The notes below the pieces were generated by a model. That model was not told the origin of the DNA. It searched no databases and was given only the letters and a program-made list of their open reading frames with translations. Below are positions 33,726 to 43,727 of a stretch of 64,000 bases of DNA, piece by piece. The translations under genes were made by a program, and so were the position numbers. Origin of the DNA: Bacteroides intestinalis (lineage in GTDB: Bacteria; Bacteroidota; Bacteroidia; Bacteroidales; Bacteroidaceae); NCBI RefSeq assembly GCF_003464595.1, contig NZ_QRZF01000010.1, forward strand, positions 1 through 64,000, written 5' to 3'. Positions within the stretch are counted from its first letter, which is position 1. Each line of letters starts with the position of its first letter.

Positions 33726-36458
33726 TTAGAAGTTTACACTAAGTCCGATAGTATATATGCGGTATAGAGGATAATTGCGTTTATCATCTATTCCCAGAGT
33801 AGCATTTACAGACGAACTGTTTATCATAGGCGTTAAGCCCGAGTAACCTGAAATTGTCGCCAGATTGTTAACAGTCAGGGACAGGCGGAGCGACTGAAAG
33901 TAACGGGTATTCTTTAACGGAACATTCCAGCCTAACGTAACATAATCAAAGTTAATGTAATCACCATCTTCCAACCAGTAATCCGTAGCTGTCTGGTCTT
34001 TAATGTTCTGCGCAGGCGCTTTTTTCATGACGTTATAATCGGGGAAGCTGTTCATATTCATATAAGTCAACGAAGTACCATTGTACACTTTATGACCGAA
34101 TGCCCCGTTTATCTGTAGCGATATATCAAAATCTTTATAACGGAAACTGATATTAGAACCAAGTATCGTCTTTGGCACAGCCTGTCCTGCCACATAACGG
34201 TCTTCACCATCTTCTAAACTGACACCACCGCCATTCAGATCGGCAATCTGATAGATATATCCACCATTTCCATCGGATACCAGCCCTGTACAATGGGGCA
34301 GATAGAATACACCCAGAGGCTGACCCACAATCTGGTAAACAATATGATTATATCCACCGTGGAATCCTGCACCATCCAGTCCGGCAAGGCTCTTGTATTC
34401 TGTAGCTGAAATATGTTCGCCCTGGTAGTTTCCGTCAAGAGAAAGTAATTTGTTTTGCTGGAAAGTCAGATTGGCATTGATATTCAGTTCCATGTCTTTG
34501 GTCTTCAGCGGAGTAATGCCGATAGATAGCTCTGTTCCATAATTACGCATAGAACCAATGTTTGCCAGCAAAGTATTATAAGTAAAAGGGGGTACACTCA
34601 CGTTATAAAGATAAAGCATATCCTTCGTCTTGGAATTATAATAGTTGGCAGTCAGCAGCAATCGGTTACCCAGTAAAGCTACTTCTATACCGGCATTGAA
34701 TGTCTGTTTCACTTCCCACTTCAAATCCGGATTCGTATTCCGCAACTTATCCATTGTGACTACAGGTGTAGAACCTACCGGTGCAATACCATTAGGTCGC
34801 ATCAGATTCAACGTAGTATATGAATCAATGCCATTTTGATTGCCTGCCAAACCATATCCTGCACGGATTTTCAGATTATCGATAAAAGAAAGCTTTTCCA
34901 TAAACTTCTCTTTACTAACTACCCATGCAACAGATACAGCCGGGAAAAATCCCCATTTATGATTACTGCCAAACTTGGAAGATGCATCCCCACGGGCATT
35001 CACCGTCAGGATGTAGCGGTCATCATATGTATAATTCACGCGCCCCATAAAAGAAACCAAACGAGGATCTTCGTAGTAGGAATTAGTTCCATCCCACGGA
35101 CGAATGGCACCTCCCTGAAGATTATTATAGCCTAATTTGTCATTACTGAAATTTGTAACTGTAGTGTAAAATCCGGAATATTTATCTTTCTGTATCTCTG
35201 CCAGTCCTAAAACATCAAAAAAGTGTTTCCGCCATTCTTTTTTATAAGACAGCATCAGGTTACCCAGCAATGATTCCATTTTCTTGTCTCCTCTGTATGC
35301 CTGCCCTTGTGCCCAGACAGCAACAGGCAGATACTGCGCATTTTCCACTACATTATATGTATAGGAACCGAAAAAAGTTAGTTTCCATGCTTCGGCCAGA
35401 TTAAACGTCAACCGGGCATGCGTGCTAATATGCGATGTAGCATTCTTGTCTTTCACATCCATCCATGCCAGCGGATGTGATAACTGGCTGGCATAAGCAT
35501 ATCCATCCCAGTTACCGGTCTCCGGATTCTTGTGATTCGGGAAAGTAGGATTATACGAAGCAGCAGAATAGAATATTTTGTGCAGATTCACCAGATTACG
35601 TTCCTTCTGTACGGAACCAAACATACCAAGATCACATTTAAGAAAATTATCGAATACATACTGTGTCATATTCATATTCGATGTGAAGTTCTGCAACTTT
35701 TCATTAACAATCACTCCTTCACGATTCATTAGAGCGAGTGAAACACGATAATTGGAAGTATTCGTTCCTCCCGAAAACGCGATATGATGATTATGCTGTA
35801 ATCCCGTTTGCTCGATCTCTTTCTGGAAATCTGTATTGTTTCCCATATCCAAAATAGAGATGCCACGCTCCTGAGCCAATGCCCGGAATTCATTTCCATT
35901 GAGCATCCTCACTGTTTTATAGCTCAAGGCAATGCCGAAACTTCCATTATAGTTAACGCTTGTACGCCCGCTGACACCTTTTTTTGTAGTAATCTCAATC
36001 ACACCCGACGCTCCGCGCGAACCGTACTGTGCAGTTTCCGAAGCATCTTTCAGGATAACAAAGCTTTCAATATCCGCCGGGTAAATAGATGTAAGCATAC
36101 TCAGGTCACCAAAAACTCCGTCTACAATAATTAATGGGTCATTTCCAGTAGTCAGGGAGGTAGTGCCACGCAGGCGGACAGCATCCAGCGCAGCAGGTCC
36201 ATTCGAACCTTTCAGAATTGTCAATCCCGGTACCCGTCCACGGATGGCATCCAACGGATTGGTAATCTGGTCTTTATTCATCTGATTTTCTGTAATTCTT
36301 TCCACCAGGCCAGAAAGATTCTTACGAAGTCCGGTGGCATATCCAACAGTGGTTATCGAATCGGGGAGGGTAACATGGAGTTTTGTTTGTGCGACAGCAG
36401 GTAAGCCGACTGCAACTAAAAGTAAAGAGAGACAGAATAGGTTCCTTATTCTCTTCAT
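33726..36458 (-). CDS. SusC/RagA-family TonB-dependent transporter, short N-terminus
   Basis: This 910-residue outer-membrane transporter has a signal peptide (ending PAVAQ) and, almost at once, the TonB-box-like VGYATGLRKNLSGL and plug domain motifs (NPLDAIRGRVPGLTILKG, PLIIVDGVFGDLSMLTSIYP, VLKDASETAQYGSRGASGVI). A 22-strand barrel follows. The carboxypeptidase-regulatory-like N-terminal extension usual in SusC proteins is absent, so it is shorter than the common 1000 residues. I start at 36458; an upstream TTG at 36485 falls in the promoter hairpin. It pairs with SusD downstream and is read from a promoter at 36483-36511. Confidence 0.92.
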   Translation of the reverse strand: MKRIRNLFCLSLLLVAVGLPAVAQTKLHVTLPDSITTVGYATGLRKNLSGLVERITENQMNKDQITNPLDAIRGRVPGLTILKGSNGPAALDAVRLRGTTSLTTGNDPLIIVDGVFGDLSMLTSIYPADIESFVILKDASETAQYGSRGASGVIEITTKKGVSGRTSVNYNGSFGIALSYKTVRMLNGNEFRALAQERGISILDMGNNTDFQKEIEQTGLQHNHHIAFSGGTNTSNYRVSLALMNREGVIVNEKLQNFTSNMNMTQYVFDNFLKCDLGMFGSVQKERNLVNLHKIFYSAASYNPTFPNHKNPETGNWDGYAYASQLSHPLAWMDVKDKNATSHISTHARLTFNLAEAWKLTFFGSYTYNVVENAQYLPVAVWAQGQAYRGDKKMESLLGNLMLSYKKEWRKHFFDVLGLAEIQKDKYSGFYTTVTNFSNDKLGYNNLQGGAIRPWDGTNSYYEDPRLVSFMGRVNYTYDDRYILTVNARGDASSKFGSNHKWGFFPAVSVAWVVSKEKFMEKLSFIDNLKIRAGYGLAGNQNGIDSYTTLNLMRPNGIAPVGSTPVVTMDKLRNTNPDLKWEVKQTFNAGIEVALLGNRLLLTANYYNSKTKDMLYLYNVSVPPFTYNTLLANIGSMRNYGTELSIGITPLKTKDMELNINANLTFQQNKLLSLDGNYQGEHISATEYKSLAGLDGAGFHGGYNHIVYQIVGQPLGVFYLPHCTGLVSDGNGGYIYQIADLNGGGVSLEDGEDRYVAGQAVPKTILGSNISFRYKDFDISLQINGAFGHKVYNGTSLTYMNMNSFPDYNVMKKAPAQNIKDQTATDYWLEDGDYINFDYVTLGWNVPLKNTRYFQSLRLSLTVNNLATISGYSGLTPMINSSSVNATLGIDDKRNYPLYRIYTIGLSVNF

Positions 36459-36477
36459 AGTATTCAAATTTAAGAGG

Positions 36478-36524
36478 TTCCGCAAATATATATGTCACTA
36501 TATGAAACAAATATATTTGCGGAA
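36478..36524. promoter_or_regulatory. Perfect 14-bp inverted repeat over the susC promoter
   Basis: TTCCGCAAATATAT (36478-36491) and its exact complement (36511-36524) flank 19 bases. The left arm contains, on the minus strand, the -7 element TATATTTG (36483-36490), and TTTG at 36508-36511 is a possible -33 element 17 bases upstream. There is no T-run, so it is more likely an operator than a terminator. Confidence 0.6.
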
Positions 36525-36533
36525 TAGTTCAAC

Positions 36534-37763
36534 TCATTTCGGCAAATCGATATATGAGTCTTTGAAGCCTAAGAAATAGAGTACCCCATCCAAACCAATC
36601 GTGTTAATAGATTGCTTTGCATTGGCAACCACTTTCGGTTTGGCATGGAAAGCAATGCCCAATCCGGCAACGCCCAGCATCGGAAGATCATTCGCTCCAT
36701 CACCCACAGCAATGGTCTGAGCAATGTCTACCTTCTCTACCTGTGCAATGAGACGCAACAATTCAGCTTTTCGCTTACCGTCTACCACATCTCCCAGATA
36801 ACGGCCGGTCAACTTGCCGTCCACTATTTCCAATTCATTGGCATATACATAGTCAACACCATATTTCTTTTGAAGATATTGCCCGAAATAAGTGAAACCA
36901 CCGGAAAGGATGGCTATCTTGTAACCATACTTTTTCAATACATACATCAGGCGGTCTACACCTTCCGTAATGGGCAGATTCTCTGCTATTTCCTGCATGA
37001 CAGATTCATCCAGACCTTTCAACAGAGCTACACGCTCACGGAAACTTTCAGTAAAATCTATCTCACCACGCATAGCACGCTCAGTGATGGCTTTCACCTC
37101 ATTGCCCACACCGGCGCGTATAGCCAATTCGTCAATTACTTCCGTTTCAATCAGAGTCGAGTCCATATCGAAACAGATCAGTCGGCGCATCCGGCGATAC
37201 ATATTATCAAGCTGGAAAGAGAAGTCCATTTCCAGTTCGCTCGCCAGCTTCATTAACTGTTCCTGCATAGTGATACGGTCTTTCGGAGTTCCCCGGACAG
37301 AAAACTCGATGCAGGCACGTGTACGCGAATCACATTCATCTAATGGGATACGTCCCGTCAGACGTTTGATAGCATCGATATTCATCCCCTGTTCAGCAAG
37401 AATACGGGTAACGGCAGAAATCTGGCGGGCAGATAATTTACGCCCCAGCAAAGTAAGGATATAGCGGTTCTTTCCCTGCATATTCACCCAATCTTCATAT
37501 TCCTTTACTGAAATAGGATAGAAGCGAATCGTCACTCCCAAAGAAGACGCTTTGAAAAGCAACTCTTTCATAATGAATCCTGAATGTTGTTCCTCTGTCT
37601 TACATAAGATACCTAATGACAGTGTATTATGGATGTCGGCCTGACCAATGTCAAGAATAGTAGCGTCGTATTTAGCTAAAATTTCTGTAACAGATGCAGT
37701 CAATCCCGGACGATCTTCGCCCGTGACCCGGATAAGTATAAGTTCTGTACTCAATGGTTGCAT
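36534..37763 (-). CDS. serB: Phosphoserine phosphatase with N-terminal ACT domains
   Basis: This 409-residue enzyme has two ACT-like modules (residues about 8-85 and 100-180, the first with VTGEDRPGLTASVTEIL) and a HAD phosphatase domain from 195. The nucleophile motif is DMDST (199-203), followed by LSGGFTYFGQYL and the late motif VGDGANDLPML. It makes L-serine from phosphoserine; the ACT part probably senses an amino acid. It is upstream of susC on the same strand with a 75-base gap holding susC's own promoter. A -7 box TACTTTTG is at 37800-37807. Confidence 0.95.
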   Translation of the reverse strand: MQPLSTELILIRVTGEDRPGLTASVTEILAKYDATILDIGQADIHNTLSLGILCKTEEQHSGFIMKELLFKASSLGVTIRFYPISVKEYEDWVNMQGKNRYILTLLGRKLSARQISAVTRILAEQGMNIDAIKRLTGRIPLDECDSRTRACIEFSVRGTPKDRITMQEQLMKLASELEMDFSFQLDNMYRRMRRLICFDMDSTLIETEVIDELAIRAGVGNEVKAITERAMRGEIDFTESFRERVALLKGLDESVMQEIAENLPITEGVDRLMYVLKKYGYKIAILSGGFTYFGQYLQKKYGVDYVYANELEIVDGKLTGRYLGDVVDGKRKAELLRLIAQVEKVDIAQTIAVGDGANDLPMLGVAGLGIAFHAKPKVVANAKQSINTIGLDGVLYFLGFKDSYIDLPK

Positions 37764-38092
37764 AAAAGTTGTTTATCTAAATTAATGAATAACACGATGC
37801 AAAAGTAGGCAAAATTTCTAATGCTAATGAGAAAACACATCATAATCTATTCATCAAATGCATCATATATATCATGTTGGGGGATATCCTGAGATGCAAA
37901 ACATGTTATATAACATGAAAAAGTCAATCGTTTACTTGATTTTCTATAATAATATTGTACCTTTGCCCCCGATTTGGAACAAATGGTTCTATAATCTTAG
38001 TAAACGTTGAGCGTATATTTGTTTGTTAAGACGTTATTTCATCGTCCGACAAACACCTATAAATCAACCAGTATTAACCAAAACCGCCTTAC
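37764..38092. other. Divergent intergenic region, serB / thioredoxin-like gene
   Basis: These 329 bases hold no gene. On the minus side TACTTTTG (37800-37807) is a -7 element for serB without an obvious -33. On the plus side the promoter at 37936-37965 serves the thioredoxin-like gene. Several short AT palindromes (such as ACATGTTATATAACATG, 37902-37918) lie between. Confidence 0.6.
37936..37965 (+). promoter_or_regulatory. Promoter of the thioredoxin-like gene
   Basis: TTG (37936-37938) and TACCTTTG (37958-37965) are 19 bases apart. The leader to the ATG at 38093 would be about 120 nt. Confidence 0.7.
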
Positions 38093-38599
38093 ATGAAGCA
38101 TGTAAAATGGATTTTTGTTGTATTACTAATTAGTTCCTTGACTTCTTTCGTAGAAAAAGACAAACCTACCGGAGGTTTAAATGTGGGTGACATAGCCCCT
38201 GATTTTAAAATCAAAGCTATGTCGACTGAGCAACAACCGACTCAAAATCTGTCCAAGATGAAGGGAAAATATGTGTTACTCAGTTTCTGGGCAAGTTACG
38301 ACGGGCAATCCCGGATGCAAAACGCAAGTTTAAGCAATGCACTTCGTTCAACTTCTCAAAACAACAATGTGGAAATGGTTTCCGTATCATTCGATGAATA
38401 TCAATCTATCTTCGAGGAAACCATTCGTAAGGACCAAATAGTTACGCCCACCTGTTTCGTGGAAACTAAAGGCGAGTCGTCCGGCATCTTTAAAAAGTAC
38501 CGTTTAGGCCGGGGATTTACTAACTATTTACTGGATGATAATGGTGTGATTATAGCCAAAAACATCTCTGCTGCAGAACTTTCAGCTTACTTGAATTAA
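38093..38599 (+). CDS. Thioredoxin-fold protein lacking the CxxC
   Basis: This 168-residue exported or membrane-anchored protein has an N-terminal hydrophobic segment (about 6-20) and a TlpA/redoxin-like domain. The segment that normally reads WASWCGPCR is WASYDGQSR at 66-74, so both redox cysteines (positions 70 and 73) are replaced by Asp and Ser. The rest of the fold is intact, including a cis-Pro-like TPTC near residue 123 and LLDDNGVIIAKN. It cannot act as a disulfide oxidoreductase in the usual way and may be a binding or structural protein. No frameshift is seen. It is transcribed alone and followed by a strong terminator. Confidence 0.8.
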   Translation: MKHVKWIFVVLLISSLTSFVEKDKPTGGLNVGDIAPDFKIKAMSTEQQPTQNLSKMKGKYVLLSFWASYDGQSRMQNASLSNALRSTSQNNNVEMVSVSFDEYQSIFEETIRKDQIVTPTCFVETKGESSGIFKKYRLGRGFTNYLLDDNGVIIAKNISAAELSAYLN

Positions 38600-38732
38600 G
38601 CTTTCACTGCACATTGCCATGAAAGATTTAAAGAACCTGTAAGACGAAAGTGAGGTTGCTTCTAAATACGCATACGATGAGAATGCATCGTTAAAGTTAT
38701 GAAGAAGCAAAGACAAAAGAGGAAATGGATAC

Positions 38733-38795
38733 AACAAAAAAGCCCCTCCTGCGCTTGTGGTAACACAAGGAGCAGGAGGGGCTTCTTATTTTTAT
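38733..38795. terminator. Strong bidirectional terminator
   Basis: A near-perfect hairpin of about 19 bp (38740-38759 with 38764-38784) has GCCCCTCCTGC in its stem, A-run before and T-run after. It separates the thioredoxin-like gene (plus) from lptG (minus) and should stop both. Confidence 0.9.
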
Positions 38796-38810
38796 TCATT
38801 CGGTTATTCC

Positions 38811-39947
38811 TTATTTCGGTGCTTTCTGATATAAGTAGAATGCAATGAAAGCATAGAGTATATTCGGTATCCATACGGCAATTACCGGAGGTACATTACC
38901 ATTTACAGCAAAAGTGGAGGCAATCGTCTGGAAGAGGATGTATGAGAAACTTAATGCCAAACCTATACCCAAATGCAATCCCATTCCGCCCTTGGTCTTT
39001 TTCGAAGAAAGAGAAACACCTATCAACGTAAGGATAAACGATGCAAACGACATGGCAATGCGCTTGTGGTATTCAATCTCAAATTCCTTGATATTGGCAA
39101 ATCCACGCTGTCGCTGTCTGCTAATATATTCACTTAATTGTGGACTGGTCATCATTTCCTGTTGATTTTTCATAATAAGAAAATCAGCAGGCTCCATGAA
39201 AAGAGTACTGTCAATACGATCCCCCTTAACAATATTTTCTTTCATACCGTCCATCTCGCGTATCATGTAATCCTTAATGGTCCACCTATGAACAGATGCC
39301 GTATCATAGGTGATGGAACGAGCCGTAAGATGAGATACCAATTGCTTATCTTTAAACTTATCCAGCGAAAAACGATATCCTGTCTTGCTATGATCTTCAA
39401 AACGTTCAATATAGGCAATTACTCCCGAATCCACTTCCAACTGAATATTCCGGGCAGTATTTGATTTACGTTGTTTATAGTACTTATCCTCAAAGTTGAT
39501 ACGTGTCACACTCCCCTTAGGTATCACATAAGAGCCTAAGCAAAAGGTTACTACTGCAATTATGGCAGCCGACACCATATAAGGTCGAAGCATCCGCTTA
39601 AAACTCATTCCGGTAGAAAACATCGCAATAATCTCCGAGTTCTCAGCCAGTTTTGAAGTAAAAAAGATAACCGCGATAAACACAAACAGCGGGCTGAACA
39701 GATTGGCAAAGTAAGGAACAAAGTTCAGATAATAATCGAAAATAATGGCTTTCCATGGCGCTTCGTGTGACATGAACTTATCCATCTTCTCATTAAAGTC
39801 GAATACCACTGCAATAGAGATAATCAATGCAATGGCAAACACATAAGTTCCGAGGAACTTCTTGATAATGTAGAAGTCGAGCCGCTTCAACCACTTCCAG
39901 TTATCCGGCAACTTTATACCTTTTATTTTCCAGTTCAGTTTTTTCAT
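38811..39947 (-). CDS. LptG/LptF-type lipopolysaccharide export permease
   Basis: This 378-residue YjgP/YjgQ-family membrane protein has helices near the N-terminus (FLGTYVFAIALIISIAVVFD and LFSPLFVFIAVIFFTSKLAE) and three at the C-terminus, with a periplasmic beta-rich domain between them. It forms, with LptB, the ABC machine that pulls lipid A-linked sugar from the inner membrane. I start at 39947, which overlaps the tgt stop by ATGA; the in-frame start at 39986 lies in tgt. A single LptF/G-like gene is usual here in Bacteroidetes, so F or G cannot be assigned. It is third in the lon-tgt-lptG operon. Confidence 0.9.
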   Translation of the reverse strand: MKKLNWKIKGIKLPDNWKWLKRLDFYIIKKFLGTYVFAIALIISIAVVFDFNEKMDKFMSHEAPWKAIIFDYYLNFVPYFANLFSPLFVFIAVIFFTSKLAENSEIIAMFSTGMSFKRMLRPYMVSAAIIAVVTFCLGSYVIPKGSVTRINFEDKYYKQRKSNTARNIQLEVDSGVIAYIERFEDHSKTGYRFSLDKFKDKQLVSHLTARSITYDTASVHRWTIKDYMIREMDGMKENIVKGDRIDSTLFMEPADFLIMKNQQEMMTSPQLSEYISRQRQRGFANIKEFEIEYHKRIAMSFASFILTLIGVSLSSKKTKGGMGLHLGIGLALSFSYILFQTIASTFAVNGNVPPVIAVWIPNILYAFIAFYLYQKAPK

Positions 39948-41074
39948 AACCTTGTAGATACGCGTTTTACCATCATCGGTTTCCATGTAGAGAAATCACC
40001 GGCAATGATGTGCTTGCGAGCTTCACCCACCAGCCACAGATAAAAAGCCAAATTATGGATAGATGCAATTTGCATAGCCAGCAATTCTTGTGCATGGAAC
40101 AGATGGCGCAGATACGCTTTACTATATAAGGTATCTACAGCAGAAGCTCCGTCTGCCTCAATAGGAGAGAAGTCCGTTTCCCATTTCTTATTGCGCATAT
40201 TGATAATACCGTCTTTGGTAAACAACATACCATTCCGTCCGTTTCGGGTTGGCATCACGCAGTCGAACATATCTACACCACGCTCTATACCTTCCAATAT
40301 ATTTACCGGTGTACCTACACCCATCAGATAACGGGGTTTATCTTTCGGCAGAATCTCGTTCACCAACTCAATCATCTCATACATCTTGTCTACCGGTTCA
40401 CCTACCGCCAAACCACCGATAGCATTACCATCCGCCCCCTTCGATGCGATAAACTCCGCCGACTCCTTGCGAAGATCAGGATATACACATCCTTGAACAA
40501 TGGGGAAGAGTGACTGTTGGTATCCATATTTTGGTTCCGTCTCATTGAAACGCTGAATACAACGGTCCAGCCAACGGTGCGTCAGCCCTAATGACTTTTT
40601 GGCATACGCATAATCCGAATCTCCCGGAGGGCACTCGTCAAAAGCCATCATAATATCTGCACCAATCGTACGTTCGATGTCCATTACCTTTTCGGGAGTG
40701 AAGATATGTTTGCTACCATCAATATGTGAACGGAATTCTGCACCTTCTTCCCGTAGTTTACGAATACCCGACAATGAAAAGACCTGGAAACCACCACTAT
40801 CCGTCAACATCGGACGGTCAAAGCCATTGAACTTATGAAGTCCTCCGGCTTTTTCCAATACATCCAATCCCGGACGCAGATACAGATGATAGGTATTTCC
40901 TAATATGATCTGCGCCTCGATATCTTCTTTCAGTTCGGTTACATGCACACCTTTCACCGTTCCTACGGTACCTACCGGCATAAATATAGGTGTTGCTATC
41001 TGCCCGTGATCGGTGGTTATCAATCCTGCACGCGCGTTACTTTTACTGTCTGTATATTGTAAGTCGAATGTCAT
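39944..41074 (-). CDS. tgt: tRNA-guanine transglycosylase
   Basis: This 376-residue enzyme inserts preQ1 at position 34 of GUN-anticodon tRNAs. Motifs are LTDSGGFQVFSL with the catalytic Asp, GGLAVGEPVDKMYEMIELV for substrate recognition, PRYLMGVGTPVNILEGIERG, and FDCVMPTRNGRNGMLFT with the second catalytic Asp. The zinc-binding cysteine motif of most bacterial Tgt proteins (CxCxxC) is not present at the C-terminus, where the expected segment reads YSKAYLRHLFHAQELLAMQI. Its ATG overlaps the lon stop codon (ATGA). Confidence 0.95.
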   Translation of the reverse strand: MTFDLQYTDSKSNARAGLITTDHGQIATPIFMPVGTVGTVKGVHVTELKEDIEAQIILGNTYHLYLRPGLDVLEKAGGLHKFNGFDRPMLTDSGGFQVFSLSGIRKLREEGAEFRSHIDGSKHIFTPEKVMDIERTIGADIMMAFDECPPGDSDYAYAKKSLGLTHRWLDRCIQRFNETEPKYGYQQSLFPIVQGCVYPDLRKESAEFIASKGADGNAIGGLAVGEPVDKMYEMIELVNEILPKDKPRYLMGVGTPVNILEGIERGVDMFDCVMPTRNGRNGMLFTKDGIINMRNKKWETDFSPIEADGASAVDTLYSKAYLRHLFHAQELLAMQIASIHNLAFYLWLVGEARKHIIAGDFSTWKPMMVKRVSTRL

Positions 41075-43554
41075 TCTGCTTTCTTTTCTGTCTTTTCTTT
41101 CTTTACGGACAGGTCAATGGCATCGGCTACCTTTTCATTGGTCAGCGCAATGGCAAATACCTCTTTCACATCTTTCACGTAGTGGAAAGTCAATCCTTTG
41201 AGGTAGATTTCCTGTATTTCGTCAATATTCTTACGATTCTCTTCACTCAGAATAATGTTCTTGATGCCGGCACGTTTGGCAGCCAGAATCTTTTCCTTAA
41301 TACCTCCTACGGGAAGCACCTTACCACGAAGTGTTATTTCTCCTGTCATAGCAAGATTTGCTTTTACCTTACGTTGGGTAAGGGCAGAAGCAAGAGATGT
41401 AGCCATCGTAATACCGGCTGAAGGTCCATCCTTAGGAATAGCACCTTCCGGTACATGTACATGAATATTCCAATTATCAAAGATCTCTTCATCCAGATTC
41501 AACAAAGAAGCATGTGCCTTGATATATTCCAAAGCCAGCATTGCAGATTCCTTCATGACGTCGCCCAGATTTCCGGTCAATGTCAGACGTCCGCCTTTTC
41601 CACGACTTAAACTGGTTTCTACAAACAAGATTTCTCCACCTACGGCAGTCCATGCCAGTCCGGTGACTACACCTGCGTAGTCATTGCCCTGATATTTATC
41701 ACGGGTATACTCCGGTGCTCCGAGGAATTCATACAAATCTCCCGGCTTGATTTCCTGTTTGGCAAAATAACCATCCGTAGCATACTGGCGTGCCGATTTA
41801 CGAAGTATCTTACCTATTTTCTTCTCCAGTTCGCGTACACCGCTTTCACGGGTATACGACTCGATAATTGCCTCCAGCGTATTCTTCGGTATCTTGATAT
41901 CATTCTTCTTCATACCGTTGGCTTCCAGTTCTTTCGGAACCAAATGACGACGGGCTATTTCGATCTTCTCCTCAGTAATATAACCACTAACCTCAATCAA
42001 CTCCATACGGTCGAGCAATGGTCCGGGAATAGTATTCAGGTTGTTTGCCGTAGCTATGAACATCACTTTAGACAAATCATAATCTACATCCAGAAAGTTA
42101 TCATGGAATGTTGTATTCTGTTCCGGATCGAGTACTTCGAGCAGGGCAGAAGAGGGGTCTCCCTGACGGTCTGAGCTTACCTTATCAATTTCATCCAAGA
42201 TAAATACCGGATTGGATGAACCTGCCTTGATCAGACTCTTGATAATACGTCCCGGCATAGCACCGATGTATGTCTTACGGTGTCCACGGATTTCTGCTTC
42301 ATCATGCACACCACCCAATGACATACGAATATATTTACGCTTCAAAGCAGCAGCGATAGAACGTCCCAAAGAGGTTTTACCCACTCCCGGAGGGCCATAT
42401 AAACAGATAATAGGCGACTTCATATCACCTTTCAACTTTAATACAGCCAAGTGCTCCAAAATACGTTCTTTCACCTTTTCCAAGCCATAATGATCTTTAT
42501 TTAAAGTCTTTTCGGCATTAATCAGATTGAGATTATCCGTAGTATATATTCCCCATGGCAAACTCAACATAGTTTGCAGATAATTAAGCTGCACACTGTA
42601 ATCAGGAGATTGCGGATGTGTACGCTCCAATTTATCCACCTCTTTCATAAAGGTATCTCTCACTTCTACACTCCATTTGGTTGTGAGTGCTTTGCGGCGC
42701 AACTCTTCAATTTCCTGCTCTTGGCCACCGCCACCCAGTTCATCCTGAATGGTTTTAATTTGCTGTTGCAAGAAGTATTCACGTTGTTGCTGGTCAATAT
42801 CTTCCCGTGCACGCATCTGTATGGACTCCTTAATCTCGGCAAGCTGCACTTCCCGGTTCAGTATCTCCAATAAACGGTAAGTACGTGCCCGCAATGAGTC
42901 AATACGTAGCAACTCAATCTTTTCATCTTTCTTCAATGGAAGATTCGTGCAAATAAAATCTACCAAGAACATAGGATTAGTAATGTTCTTGATAGCAAAT
43001 GCAGAATCCTGCGGGAACATATCAGATGATTTGATATATCTTATAGTCAGATCCTTACAAGCTTCCACCAAAGCATGGAATTCTTTATCATTTTTATCGG
43101 GAATATCTTCTTCCAGTGCCCTTACTCGTCCTTTCAAATACGGAGTTGTATCTACAATTTCTTCCAACTCCATACGTTTGACGCCTTGCAGGATAATCGT
43201 TGTTGTCTGATCAGGCATCTCCAGAATACGGATAATCTTACCTACCGTACCGATGGTATGCAAATCTTCCAACATCGGCATTTCCGTTTCAGCTACTTTC
43301 TGACAGACTACTCCGATATATGCACTCTTCTTTTCCGCCTCACGCACCAATTTCATGGAAGTCTTTCTCCCGACAGATACCGGCATAAACACACCTGGAA
43401 ATAAAACCATATTCCGTAAAGGCAATATCGGAAGTATCTCATTCACTTCAATATCCATCAATTGTTCCTCATTCCCCTCAAAATCAGCAATTACTGAGAA
43501 AGAGTTTCCTTCTTCTCTTGTCTCCATATCTTTTAGGTAAAGTCTTTTCTTCAT
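41071..43554 (-). CDS. lon: ATP-dependent protease Lon
   Basis: This 827-residue protease has an N-terminal substrate domain (about 35-240, [20 protein letters not shown]), an AAA+ domain with Walker [10 protein letters not shown] and Walker [12 protein letters not shown], and the Ser-Lys protease domain (KDGPSAGIT with catalytic Ser712, and Lys755 in GGIKEK). It degrades damaged and regulatory proteins in the cytoplasm. The C-terminus is a Lys/Glu-rich tail. It leads an operon with tgt and lptG, an order that suggests housekeeping envelope and stress functions. A -7 element TAACTTTG is at 43605-43612. Confidence 0.97.
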   Translation of the reverse strand: MKKRLYLKDMETREEGNSFSVIADFEGNEEQLMDIEVNEILPILPLRNMVLFPGVFMPVSVGRKTSMKLVREAEKKSAYIGVVCQKVAETEMPMLEDLHTIGTVGKIIRILEMPDQTTTIILQGVKRMELEEIVDTTPYLKGRVRALEEDIPDKNDKEFHALVEACKDLTIRYIKSSDMFPQDSAFAIKNITNPMFLVDFICTNLPLKKDEKIELLRIDSLRARTYRLLEILNREVQLAEIKESIQMRAREDIDQQQREYFLQQQIKTIQDELGGGGQEQEIEELRRKALTTKWSVEVRDTFMKEVDKLERTHPQSPDYSVQLNYLQTMLSLPWGIYTTDNLNLINAEKTLNKDHYGLEKVKERILEHLAVLKLKGDMKSPIICLYGPPGVGKTSLGRSIAAALKRKYIRMSLGGVHDEAEIRGHRKTYIGAMPGRIIKSLIKAGSSNPVFILDEIDKVSSDRQGDPSSALLEVLDPEQNTTFHDNFLDVDYDLSKVMFIATANNLNTIPGPLLDRMELIEVSGYITEEKIEIARRHLVPKELEANGMKKNDIKIPKNTLEAIIESYTRESGVRELEKKIGKILRKSARQYATDGYFAKQEIKPGDLYEFLGAPEYTRDKYQGNDYAGVVTGLAWTAVGGEILFVETSLSRGKGGRLTLTGNLGDVMKESAMLALEYIKAHASLLNLDEEIFDNWNIHVHVPEGAIPKDGPSAGITMATSLASALTQRKVKANLAMTGEITLRGKVLPVGGIKEKILAAKRAGIKNIILSEENRKNIDEIQEIYLKGLTFHYVKDVKEVFAIALTNEKVADAIDLSVKKEKTEKKAE

Positions 43555-43696
43555 TTTGTTCTTTTTAAGTTTATGTCACACTGACAGGGCTTACAAAGCG
43601 CCTGCAAAGTTAATCTATTCTTCATTAATATAAAGCACCTTTTCTATAAAAAGACAAAAACAGTGCCAAATTAGTCGTAATATTCCCGACTTTGCC

Positions 43697-43704
43697 TATT
43701 TTTG
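43697..43704 (+). promoter_or_regulatory. -7 element for the tRNA methyltransferase gene
   Basis: TATTTTTG lies 23 bases before the ATG at 43728. A -33 TTG is not clear. It faces the lon promoter in the 173-base divergent gap. Confidence 0.45.
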
Positions 43705-43727
43705 CCCTCAAATAATAACTATAAACT

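Noticed and set aside
38093-38599. Frameshifted thioredoxin gene
   Set aside because: The frame is continuous, start and stop are normal, and the fold outside the active site is preserved; only the cysteines are substituted.
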